This document shows, piece after piece, positions 23,860 through 33,990 of a DNA stretch of 64,000 nucleotides. The position numbers and the translations under genes are program-made. The stretch is from Amyelois transitella. Taxonomy: Eukaryota > Arthropoda > Insecta > Lepidoptera > Pyralidae. The stretch's first letter is position 1. Every line of letters begins with the position of its first letter. The DNA lies in the NCBI RefSeq assembly GCF_032362555.1, contig NC_083526.1, forward strand, positions 3,244,001 through 3,308,000, given 5' to 3'. The notes under the pieces are model-generated. The model did no database searches. It was not told where the DNA came from and saw nothing but the letters and a program-made list of their open reading frames with translations.

Positions 23860-23950
23860 ATAGATTTATTTTCAAAATTGGATACAAGGTATCACTTATT
23901 GACGTCACATCACTTAAATCTAATAATAACTACTAGGTACCGCTTACAAA
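23860..23950 (-). mobile_element. 5'-truncated LINE 3' end (Jockey/CR1-type)
   Basis: GATTTATTTTCAAAATTGG, TATCACTTATTGACGTCACA and ACTTAAATCTAATAATAAC are nearly identical to 5068-5160. The copy breaks off at CCGCTT. Confidence 0.7.
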
Positions 23951-25119
23951 TGCATGTTTTCATAGTTTTAATAGTTAAGTATTATACTATTATTAGGTAT
24001 ACTCTGTCTACCCCACAAGGTATATAGACGTGACCATATGTATGTATTATACTAAAATTGCCTTAACAAAAAAATTAGAATAAATCTGCATCCATACCAA
24101 AATCGTGACCTTGACAAAATCGGAAAGCACAACAGTTGCAAACCCATTTAGACCGAGTTCCGACTCGAATCACAGCCCCGCCTACCCTCCGTTCAGTAAT
24201 TAACTATCATTTATCTTTGCGCCTCTGTCAAAATTGTGTCGTTCGTTCGAAAACATTTTAAAATGTTGCCATAATTAGGACCACTTGATTAATTTGACCA
24301 GAGCGAGTTCGAACGTCAAATTTGCCTTTCAAGGTGTGAATTAGACGATTTTTCTCGTTGATAAAGGCTGACGGATGTGAAACGTACTTTTGTGAGTTAA
24401 TTATCCATGGTTATCTGTTAAATTTATTTAATTACATGCTGTTGTAGGGTCTATAGTAGATGGATTTGCGGTGGACGTTGGACGTTGTTAGTGATTAATG
24501 ATTTAACCGATTCATTGCGGATGGCACGCCTGCCGTGCCATTACTTTCTTTTACGTGTGGCGTAGGGCGCGGGAGCCGTGTCATTTTTAAATCGATGATA
24601 ACTCCTTCAAATTAGGTTTTAGGGAGATCTACCCAGAACAAAATTGTCGCTATTTTTCATCTAAATCAAGGTCGTAGCCTTCGTTTCTGGTAATTGTATG
24701 ATTTTATTAAAAGCAGGTGTAACCAACCTTTTCAGATGCTTAAAATTGCAATTTAATAATACCTAGGCTACATGACTCAATTTTGTTTTGTTTAAATATG
24801 GAAACACCTCTAAAAATAAGCCCACTAGTAAAAGAAATACCATGATTACTGAAGAACTCTTTGACATAAAGTCACACTTTTTTGGCGAGTCCAAAACGTT
24901 CCATAGAGAAGGCTACCTAGGTGTGACGTCACTTCTAAATAATATGTATTTCGTAGGACACGTGCGTGAACTTTATATGATAACTATGTAAAATATTGTG
25001 TTTATGGTATAGGCCTCTTAATAAAAGTTGCTTTGATTTTAATAAGTTACCTTATGATAATACAATTTTTTGCTTTTTCTATAGTTTTAAAATGGACTTG
25101 CCCAACTAACTTCAAATAA
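23951..25119. other. Intergenic with a short family A piece and a shared 17-mer
   Basis: A family A head fragment is at about 24001-24040 (CTCTGTCTACCCCACAAGG). TTAACCGATTCATTGCG at 24503-24519 recurs inverted at 31501-31517. GC-rich GGCACGCCTGCCGTGCC at 24520-24540 is palindromic. No gene seen. Confidence 0.35.
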
Positions 25120-25297
25120 TCTTTAATATAAAAATGAATCGCTAAATGTGTTGGTAAGCACTGTGGTAAGCGCATAACTCAAGAACGCCTGGACCAATTA
25201 GGCCAATTCTTTTTTTTTAATATTCTTCGTAGCTCAAGGATGGTTTTTACGGCGAGAAAATGTATGTACCTCGGGCGAAGCCGGGGCGAGCAGCTAG
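25120..25297 (+). mobile_element. Short Helitron-like element, about 178 bp
   Basis: It starts A|TCTTTAATATAAAAATGAATC and ends GAGCAGCTAG|T. A GC-rich subterminal CGGGCGAAGCCGGGGCGAG lies just before the CTAG. The same GCGAAGCCGGGGCG word recurs in a decayed copy near 44055. Confidence 0.6.
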
Positions 25298-26011
25298 TAG
25301 TTACAAAATTAAAAGTGTGATTATTAGTTTCGGTTAGGTAAAAATTTATGTATTATGAAACATTATTTCCAAAACTCTACTCCTGTCATGTAGCCTATTA
25401 GTTATGGAAAAATACCACGTGCGGTTCAATATGGCTAATATGAGTCTTATTGCACACGACACTTCATGTCCTAAACAATGGAGGATCCCTGCCGGAGAGA
25501 TAACAAATTGCATGTCCCTACGAAGTACCAACAATGTAAAATGACCAGTACGTTTTGTACAATATGGTCCATTTTTGCGTGGACAGATAAGAAAAAGGTC
25601 CTAAAAAATTCGAAGGTGAATGTTTTCTCATCTTTTGTGAATTAGTTCTGTTTTGCTATCCTTGGTGATCAGATCTGCGTGCGTATCGATGACATTGAGA
25701 TCGTATATCTGGGCTTTCGACATTTGTGTTGTGAGGACTGTGTTACTGTGCTCTGATCTTCGTAAAAAAACGACTGCTGCTTGTATAACTGGACTCCGTG
25801 ATCTGCCAATGTGACGACTCAGCCTGTGTACATAAATCTCTGCTTGCCGTAAACTTCATGTAAGTAATTTTTTCATGCCTAATCTGTAGTGTATAGTTAA
25901 AAATAGTATATTAATAAAGAAATTGTATTCTAGTAGATACCGTATTAGGTACTTATTGGGTAAGTTACTCTTATTGGTACTCTTAACTCCTATAAGAGCA
26001 CACTATAAGGT
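25298..26011. other. Region upstream of the piggyBac element, nothing recognised
   Basis: No gene or named repeat. The terminal inverted repeats and flanking TTAA of the piggyBac element should lie here or just to the right, but I could not identify a convincing matching pair. Confidence 0.35.
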
Positions 26012-26055
26012 AGGTACTCTTTTGAACAGAGTAAACTTTGTTCAAAAGAGTACCT
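26012..26055. repeat. Perfect 17-bp inverted repeat with 10-bp loop
   Basis: AGGTACTCTTTTGAACA (26012-26028) and its exact complement (26039-26055) flank AGAGTAAACT. It lies about 470 bp upstream of the transposase start and may belong to the transposon's left end. Confidence 0.7.
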
Positions 26056-26105
26056 ATCTATGTATCCAATGGAGGGATCCTGTTTGTTCTCATGATTAAA
26101 TTTAT

Positions 26106-26308
26106 CATAATATGGTTTGTCATAAGGCCTTTCTCATAATTTTTCTAACATAATAATTGATTCACATAAAGTTTATTGCTATAATGCTTGTGTAGGCATA
26201 ATGTTAGTTTATAATAATGAGTTTTGCTATAAAATAGTATATCATAATGGGTTTGTCATAACAGTTATAGTCATAATCATAGTTTATTATAATTTATTTA
26301 GTTCATAA
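26106..26308 (+). repeat. Degenerate tandem array of about 14 CATAA-rich units, about 15-bp period
   Basis: CATAA or TATAA words start at 26106, 26121, 26135, 26149, 26164, ~26180, 26197, ~26211, ~26228, 26243, 26257, 26272, ~26287 and 26304, i.e. every 14-18 bp. Units look like CATAATGGGTTTGT. It lies just upstream of the piggyBac transposase gene and may be subterminal transposase-binding repeats. Confidence 0.6.
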
Positions 26309-26528
26309 ATTCTATTCTAACTCTATTTTAAACCCTTATAAGTGGCTAAAATTTGAATAAGTTTTTTCATAAGATTTTCTAACGAGAAAACGAGAGAATT
26401 TTGTTGATGGTTTCCTGAACCTGAAAATGTAAGACATTAACATTTCAATAAGTATTTTCACTTTAAATTACTTAAAAACACTAGTATAGGTTAAGGTTCT
26501 TCGAACTCTTCGGAGCCGCCATCCGCCA

Positions 26529-26870
26529 TGGATCCTTTGAATCCAAGTATTAATCTGCCAAGTTCGCCAAAACCTGGACCATCATCGGGTATAAATCCTT
26601 TGGAAGCTTGCAGTTCGCCGCAATTCGGTACATCAACTTCTCTGGATCCTTTGAATCCGTATATGATTCTTCCAAGTTCACCAACACCTGGACCATCATC
26701 AGCTATAGATCCTTTGGAAGCTTGCAGTTCGCCGCAATTCGGTACATCAACTTCTCTGGATCCTTTGAATCCGTATATGATTCTTCCAAGTTCACCAACA
26801 CCTGGACCATCATCCGCTATAGACCCTTTGGAAGCTCGGAGTTCGCCGCAATTCGGTACACCAACCGCAT
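26529..26870 (+). repeat. Three 114-bp tandem repeats in the transposase N-terminus
   Basis: The unit starts at TGGATCCTTTGAATCC at 26529, 26643 and 26757, an exact 114-bp (38-codon) period. It encodes DPLNP...LPSSP.PGPSS..(I/N)PLEA.SSPQFGT. Copies 2 and 3 are nearly identical; copy 1 is more diverged. The sequence after the insertion resumes with LDPL, so a fourth partial unit is cut by the Harbinger element. Confidence 0.9.
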
Positions 26871-26872
26871 TA

Positions 26873-27513
26873 GGCGATTATCACACGGCACCGCGCACCG
26901 CCGCGGAGGGCGGTGGCGGTAACGCGGATTTCGCAGCGGTGCACCGCGCGGTAAGGCGGTTTACGCGCCTGTACGCGCGGATGGATTTAACGCGGTTTTG
27001 ACCAGTTTGATTGCAGACGCTGGCAAGAATGGACGCTGAAGTGGTGGCAGCAATCTGGCTTTTATGGCGCAGAAAGAAAAAAATAAGAAGATACTGGGTT
27101 CATCCATTTTTACGAAGCAGAACTCTAAATGGGTCATTCATGTTATTCTATAAAAGTTTGAGAAAATACGAAGATAATTTTTTTAATTATACGCGAATGT
27201 CCACTTCTTCATTTGATAGCAGAGCGACTTTGAATCTCTGAAATAAACTTTTCGACATCGAAATCCATTTTTAAATTGCGACACGTCTTGCTTCCACGAT
27301 GTTCCGCGCGGTTATGCGGTGCCACGTGTGTGAGGTGCCGCCCCTCCGCGCTGCCGTCCGCGCGGAGAGGCGGTGGCGGCGAGAGCACCGCTCGACCGCG
27401 CGGTCGGGCGGTGAACATGTGTTTAGTATCAACGGATTTAGTAGAGGCTTATGCGACATGAGATCCGCTTCACCGCCTGCCGCGGCGGTGCGCGGTGCCG
27501 TGTGATAATCGCC
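26873..27513 (+). mobile_element. PIF/Harbinger deletion derivative, 641 bp, inserted in the piggyBac gene
   Basis: The ends are inverted repeats starting GGCGATTATCACACGGCACC; 34 bp match perfectly and similarity continues for about 20 more. The flanks are TTA (26870-26872) and TTA (27514-27516), the 3-bp duplication typical of PIF/Harbinger. Internally, a short frame (about 27032-27241) contains RRYWVHPFL and FNYTRMSTSSFD, the N-terminal signature of Harbinger nucleases, and stops before the catalytic core. The subterminal regions are very CpG-rich. It is non-autonomous. Confidence 0.85.
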
Positions 27514-29208
27514 TTAGATCCCTTAACCGTAGAATTAGGAAGAATGATGTCTCCACAAGAAACTATGCCATTATACGATATGGAAGGCTTAGATTTTATT
27601 GGTGACGAAGAACTATACGGGATTTTGACCGGCAATAACGACGACACATTGGATGAACTTAATAGTGCAGATCCGAACGAAGACACAAATATTAGCAATT
27701 CTTACGAAAATCAACAGGCCGAAGAGGAAGAAGATACTTCTCCAGAAGAGACGACCGGGTGGTATCCGGGTAATCCTACAAATATGTCCAATATAATCTT
27801 TACAGGGACAAGTGGTATGTTGCCGCCACATGATGTAAACGTCAAAAGTCCTTTGGACTATTTCTTTTTATTCTTTAATTCTCACTTTATAAATTTAATT
27901 CTGGAGTGTACTAATAAGTACGGTAACAAACTAAAAGCAACAGCGACTACTCCACGCGCTCGTTTTCGCAAGTGGACTGATGTAAGTGTAGCCGAATTCA
28001 AAACTTTTCTCGGTCTACTGTTGCTGATGGGGACAATTAAGCTAAATAGACTAACAGACTATTGGTCAACTCATTATTTGTTTCGTCTATGTGTACGTCA
28101 ATTTATGTCGAGAGATAGATTTTTTTTAATTTTAAGAGCTTTAAACGTGCAAAATAATGAGAGAACCCAAAGTATATTTAAAATAAAGTCGTTAATTGAT
28201 TTGTTCAATGACACGATTGATTCGGTATATTATCCATTGAGAGAATTAACTATTGATGAATCTCTTATTTTATGGAAAGGAAGACTTCGTTTTCGTCAAT
28301 ATATTACAGGTAAAGCCCATAGATACGGTATCAAGTTGTACATTTTAGCCGACGCTAACGGAATTATTTTAAAAATTCACGTGTACGCAGGGTCTCAAGA
28401 TACACAAGTAGGCGGTAAAAATCATATTAAAAAAGTTGTACATCTTCTTATGAAAAAATATATTGAAAAGGGACATTCCTTATATTTAGATAACTTTTAT
28501 ACCAGCGTGGGGTTATCTGAGGAGTTATTGTGTAAAAATACATACGTAACTGGTACCTTAAGAGCAAACCGTATTGGTAATCCAACGGTAGTAAAAAATA
28601 TAAAATTAAAACCAGGAGAATCGTGTATAGTACACAACTGGAAAAAAATTGTAGTAACCAAATGACAAGATAAACGGGAGATATTGTTCATAAGTTCGGA
28701 ACACACAAGTCAATATAAAGCGACTACTAGTCGCCGTGTACGCACCGTCAAATACAAACCGGCCGTACAAATAAAATATAATAAATACATGCGGGCAATA
28801 GACCGACATGATCAGATGTTAAGTTATTATTGCTGTGAGCATAAGACCCTGCGCTGGTACAAAAAAGTTATTATACATATAATACAAATATGTCTAGTAA
28901 ATGGCTTTTTGCTTTTTAACGCAAGAAACAAAGGAAATGAAACAACTTTGTACAAATTTAGAATGGATATAATGGAGAAATTACTGCCAATGCCAAATAG
29001 AACAGAACTTTCTCGGTCTCTATCAGAAGGAAAAATACATTTACCTGCCAACTTGCCAAAGAAAAATGGCAATACCCTAAGAAAAAGATGCAGAGTGTGT
29101 TATTTGAAAACCAAAAAAAGAGTTTCTGTTTTATTTGGCTGTCCTGATTGCCCCGGATTTCCGGGTCTATGTATTGATAAATGTTTTAGAGAATTTCACA
29201 AATATTAG

Positions 29209-29983
29209 CATACTGTATTGTGATTGTTAAAAATTACAAATTGTGTTATAGAAGATTTTTTAGTTTTTTATAATACTTAACTTGATTGGCAAGAGGCTAC
29301 TCACTATAATTTGATTTTGCTGATTTTCAAATTTAAATGTTTAATTAAAAAAAAATACGATCAGTCAGGTACTTATTTTAAAAATACTACTGACAGTACA
29401 TACTGGTTGTCTACGGACTTCTGAACTATTTTTGTAATCACATGTTCAGTTTACTTTTATAAGAAATGGTCAATAATAATAGAGCAAAATTTGTGAAACA
29501 CCATTTTTTTTTTGTAAAGGATATTGATTAAAAACTGAATAGGTACTGATTAAAAAAAAACTTCTTAATCATAAAAATCAATCTGGCACTTTACTTAAAA
29601 TATCAGTCTCCAGTCTCCTTTAAATGATATACAATCAGTCTTATAATTTAAGAACAATGTCAGTAGAAAAGATTAAGATGATCCGATTTGCATTGAGCGG
29701 GATGGCGGGATAGTGTTAAAAATATTGACCATAACTCAATTGTATACGGTTTCATTTAGGTTACTGCAAAAATGTCTGTTACTGAACGAAAACTACATTG
29801 ATCTATGTATTTCAGTTCGCCAAATGCAAAAATACTTGGAAATATTATTGTGTACTTAAATTTCCCGCTCAAATTGATCGAACCGGCATATGTAACTTTT
29901 TTAAATATATGGTTTTCATTTAAAACCTAGTTTCATTAAAAACTCTTTTCTAATTTTTTTTATATTGTACCTACTTACTAAAA
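29209..29983. other. Region after the transposase, no gene seen
   Basis: It is AT-rich and should include the right end of the piggyBac element. Short inverted words TTGAGCGGGA (about 29694) and TCCCGCTCAA (about 29864) were noted but are too short to define an end. Confidence 0.35.
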
Positions 29984-30399
29984 TTATTTTCTTATCATAT
30001 CCAAAATTTGCTGCATTTTTATATTTCTGTCATATGGCTTGAAGCGCAGCAATTCATTTGAAACCAACTGGCCAAAATATTTACATCCATGGATGTCCAA
30101 GATAGTTGGGACCTGATCCTCATCTTCCTTATTTTTTTCTATATCCTTTGCACTGCCCGCCATTGTATTTTCTGTGCAAATTGCTCTATCCACCATTACT
30201 TTTTCTGTACATGTTGCACTATGTACCATATTTTTTTCTGGGCACATAAAAATATCCTTTGTTTTTATATTTTGTGTAAATTCGAAGTTGTCCCTGTGTA
30301 GTAAATACTTTTGCGAATTTGGCTCGAAAATTTCGTCATCAGATTCGCACTGAGTTTCAGTTTCTGTCTCGGGAATGTACTTTCTTTTTCGCCGTAATT
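29984..30399 (-). CDS. Orphan terminal exon of a MADF/BESS-type protein
   Basis: An acceptor TTGTTTAAG at about 30400 opens a frame of 137 residues to the stop at 29984, entered with two bases of a split codon. It starts LRRKRKYIPETETETQ, is acidic in the middle, then carries an 11-residue tandem repeat (CPEKNMVHSAT, CTEKVMVDRAI, CTENTMAGSAK; 30244-30146). It ends with a BESS-like helix pair (KYFGQLVSNELLRF ... KMQQILDMIRK). MADF-BESS proteins are DNA-binding regulators, and Harbinger elements carry a related protein. No MADF-coding exon is visible upstream to 33 kb, so this may be a captured or decayed piece. Family call is moderate. Confidence 0.5.
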
Positions 30400-30479
30400 C
30401 TTAAACAATAATAGGCAATAGGTAATTAGAGTATAATGGCAATATTAAGCAAATTAGGATTTTGAATGACTGAGATTGA

Positions 30480-30775
30480 AGGCACCCGTCTATTTACTCT
30501 TTTTCTTAAAATGTAAAAATCTTATTCCATAGTGCCCTAGTAAACGACTCATAGTATTTTTGGTACTTACATATAAGTTTGATAATTTTTCCTTTGGTAA
30601 ATTCAGAGAAAAATTGATTACCGCCGAAAGTGGCCACTTTTGGCGGTAATCAATTTCCCTCGGCGGTTTTGAAAGGAAAAAATATGAAACTGCGAAAAAT
30701 ACTATGTGTTATTTACTATGACACTATGGGATTAGATTTTTAAAATATGATACGGAATTTATAGACGAGTGGCGC
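30480..30775. repeat. Foldback element, about 300 bp, with a 46-bp central palindrome
   Basis: The left arm (CCGTCTATTTACTC ... AAAATCTTATTCCATAGTG ... CATAGTATTTTTGG) is matched by the complement of the right arm (CACTATGGGATTAGATTTTT ... GACGAGTGGCGCTAG). The arms meet at 30611-30656, where 23-bp arms are complementary with one mismatch and no loop. Confidence 0.7.
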
Positions 30776-30824
30776 TAGTTTCGCTGCACTAGTCGTCTTA
30801 ATGACTTAATGTATCATATGACAA

Positions 30825-31012
30825 CCATACTAGTAGTATTATAAATGCGGAAGTTATCATGCTTGTAATTTTGTGAATTTGGATGTTTGTTCTCAATCAC
30901 GCTGAAACGGCTGAACTGATTTGGATGAAATTCTGAACGGGAATAGTACAATCAACTTAAGCTTAGACAATGTATAAATTTGAACGCGGGCGAATTGCGG
31001 GAAAAAAGCTAG
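30825..31012 (+). mobile_element. Helitron-like element, about 188 bp
   Basis: CATACTAGTAGTATTATAAA and then GCGGAAG match the usual 5' segment (TACTAATATTATAAA...GCGAAAG). The end is GCTAG|T. Internal text CTGAACTGATTTGGATGAAA is typical of these elements. The first base of the expected TC has decayed. Confidence 0.5.
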
Positions 31013-33300
31013 TATTTTTAATAAATATATACCTATTAAGTACTAAATCAAACTTGACAGTTTATCATTACGTAGTGTAAATAAGTTGAAATTTCTTGTG
31101 AGCAAAACCAAAACAATAATTACAGAACTAACTTAAAACCTCATTTAGTCAAGCCCACATTCCTATAAAACTATTCAAACCATTAGGACTTAAAAATAAG
31201 TTCAAAAGGTTTTGCACACCTTCATTAGAAATGTCACTTACCTTCCATTTTCAAAAATACACTTGTTATGCCACTTATAATCACTTGAAACAACGTTTCT
31301 GTATGTTCGCGTTAGATTTCGAATGTCAACTAAAAGTATGTAAGCCTAAAACATGTAAAAACTGGTTGAAATACTGTATTCTTTTCCACATGGCTGAAGA
31401 CACAGGAGGCGTGTCATGTAATCGTATGGCGCTTGACCCGGCAGCCGTGTCACATAGTTTTTGTTGAACGCCATTAGTAAAAGTTTGCAAAATTAGGCAT
31501 CGCAATGAATCGGTTAAGTATGATTTCTCGTGGTTATTTCGGTTAGGTACTATAAATTTATAACTTGTTTTGCTTTCAAGGTTTGGCGTTTATCTTTAAC
31601 TTTAAATTAAGTACCACAAGAACTATTTCTACGAAAGTCATTTCACCTTTTTGAAGTGTCTTTTCAGGTTTCTTTGCATTCAGAAATTTCAGAAAGAAAT
31701 GTTGCCAATTTTAAATTAACAAATTCTCAAATTCAGTATTCGTACCTATAGTTAATATCAAAATAGTACCTAATTTTCGTATACCTTAGCCAGTGTGGTC
31801 AAACATAGATTATATAAAACATTTTAAAGTGGACGAAATTAACATAAACAACACATTCATATTTTTACTACTTGAACAAGGGTTACCCAAATTATCTTGC
31901 ACAATGGGCATTTGGGAAGTAAACCCATAATTTGGTTTTAACCCTCTCCCAATTGGCTTTGTCTAAGTATTGTTAGCTACACATAAGATAATGCTTGACC
32001 AGAAATATAATATAGGTAGGTACTAAGTACCTATACCTAAGTACGTAGCATAAAATAACACATAACCTAACGCCAGTCTTGTTTAGTATGGTTCTAGTTA
32101 TCACACTATAGGTGCATCAATGTGAAATCAACATACCTAACATTATTCAATGTGATATAGGTATCTACTTATTCAACTAATTGGTGTTGGTAGGTATATG
32201 AAATGAAACGCAGAACTAGGTACTCTTTTACTTCTGCTATAGTTCTGGTCAACTGTATCAATAGGTATTAATAATTAATGTTTATTTACTATTCGTTTCT
32301 GTTGAGTTTTTACTTCAATCATGAGATTTTTTATGCCTGCTTAGCACTTATTGAAACTGAGGCCAAAGATTTTCTCTTCTTTTCTTCATTCTTTATTTTA
32401 AAGTAATTTTTCTTTATTTTAAATAAGTATTAGGACCACCAGATTTTGTTTTTTTTTCTGATATAACGCTGTTTGTATACACGTCAATATTTGCGTCACT
32501 ACAAATTCCGGTTGGCTTCTGCATGTTCACTAACCTTTATGACACCTTTTCCGTAGGTAGATCGATGATTCATATGTTGAGTGTCCATAAAAAATAAAAT
32601 AAAGTGTTTTAAAAATCAATAAGTACCATTAAAATTGTACATTAGCCGAGATCTTTTTACAATGCAACATTTTGCGCTGAAGTGGTTAACCGAAAGATTT
32701 TATGAGTTAACAATAAACGCTAATGGTCATTGCAATGCAATATTAATCTGAAATGAACACAATGTGCCTGGGAAAATGTTTGATGCACATGAATTTGGGA
32801 TTACGACAGTTTATAGAACGGTATTTAATATAAGTACCTATTAGATAAATTTACCACCATTTTTGAGTTCACACAAAATTACTAGATATACCTAAGTATA
32901 ATAAATTGCAGTGAATATCAGAAGATAAGCCAAGCCATATAAGAAATAAAAAATATGTAAATACAATTTCATAGTTTAGGTAAACTAAGGATTTTCACGC
33001 CGACTTCATTTATTTTCTTGTCTAAGAAAATAAATTGAGTTTCGACTGTCGAAGTTAATTTAGTATGAAAACAGATTTATACTTTTCAGTAAAACAAATT
33101 TTTTGTACTTTTAACAAATTTTTCTAAATATGATAGTCAAACCTTACTGTAACGTTAATAATAAAGTTAAATAAGTTAACAATAAGAAAATTCATACGAA
33201 GATTTATGAAGAATAGTATTTTAATAAATGTTATTTCAAATAAGTAAGTACATATTATAAGTGAAAAATTATATAAAGTTCAGCAAATACCTATCACAAA
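31013..33300. other. Intergenic, no gene seen
   Basis: The 17-mer CGCAATGAATCGGTTAA at 31501-31517 is an inverted match to 24503-24519. The plus frame at 31231-31467 has no known motif. The remainder is AT-rich. Confidence 0.35.
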
Positions 33301-33313
33301 GCTATATATATAA

Positions 33314-33410
33314 TATCGATATTCACTCCATTCGCGCAATCTCACAAAAACATCGATGATAATTCATCGACTAATTGAATCGATCATCAAAAGGCTAAGT
33401 CCGAAAATGA
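33314..33410. promoter_or_regulatory. ATCGAT-rich cluster
   Basis: A TATCGATA word (33314-33321) is followed by ACATCGATGATAATTC, CATCGACTAATTG and AATCGATCATC within 100 bp. DREF/BEAF-type or homeodomain/cut-type binding is possible; no function can be read directly. Confidence 0.25.
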
Positions 33411-33568
33411 CAGGCAAAGCAAGTAATCGCTATTAAACCGGCTTGTCAATTTATATTGTCTCGTAAGTAATTCCACATTCCCAACTCGATTGTGAGGCGT
33501 TATAATGACAGGAGGATGACGTATGGATTTGTCGCTTACGGCGTTTGGAGGCGCGCGCCATCGGCCAC

Positions 33569-33608
33569 ATCAAAGAGGTGGGCTCCTTTGATGTTGCCGC
33601 GGTACCGC
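33569..33608. promoter_or_regulatory. Two inverted TCF-type sites in a GC-rich block
   Basis: ATCAAAG (33569-33575) and CCTTTGATG (33585-33593) face each other 9 bp apart, followed by GCCGCGG and ACCGCC. The preceding GCGCGCCATCGGCC resembles the block beside the site at 20.2 kb (GGCGCCGATGGGC). Confidence 0.4.
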
Positions 33609-33990
33609 CCTGAGGGCTGGGACACCGACTGTTTTTAAACTGAAGGTGGTATCGATGAAATTTTATCGATTTGTATGTGATATTATTATTAAGGTTGATA
33701 AGCATTATCATAGATTAAGTATAGGATAAGATGTTATGTTAAAATTTCAATTCGCAATGTATGCAAGGTATTCATTTGTATTTTATTCATTGGTTTAAGG
33801 TCAGTTGACCTACGCACGTTATGCGGATATAAATCAGAGGTGAAGTGAGCTTCTAGCGTTTGGCTTGCGTCAATTTATATGTTTGCTGGTTGATGGATGA
33901 AATGATTTAGTAATCGACTAAATAATACCTGCATAGACTGTAGGTACACTGTACCAAATAAATTTGGATATGCCTGTATTTTTTTGTAAA

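Larger units (their letters stand above)
26528..29208 (+). pseudogene. piggyBac-type transposase gene, interrupted by a Harbinger insertion and one stop
   Basis: It encodes a DDD cut-and-paste transposase. Codons run from ATG 26528 to the TTA at 26870-26872, where a 641-bp element is inserted. The frame resumes exactly at 27517. After the repeats at the N-terminus comes an acidic segment, then the DDE_Tnp_1_7 core from about 27850 (PLDYFFLFF). The three catalytic aspartates are visible: TIDES (D at 28255-28257), LYLDNFYTS (D at 28489-28491) and AIDRHDQML (D at 28801-28803). The C-terminus is a cysteine-rich zinc-binding domain (CRVC, CPDC, then two further Cys and a His near the end). A TGA at 28663-28665, followed by QDKRE, stands where the family has a conserved tryptophan. 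No other break was seen, so inactivation is recent. Confidence 0.9.

Noticed and set aside
26608-26922. 104-codon plus-strand frame overlapping the repeats
   Set aside because: It is an alternate-frame shadow of the same three 114-bp repeats; the transposase frame is the one continued after the insertion.
25900-30000. Outer terminal repeats and TTAA flanks of the piggyBac element
   Set aside because: Several TTAA sites were compared on both sides, but no convincing matched ends were found, so limits are not stated.
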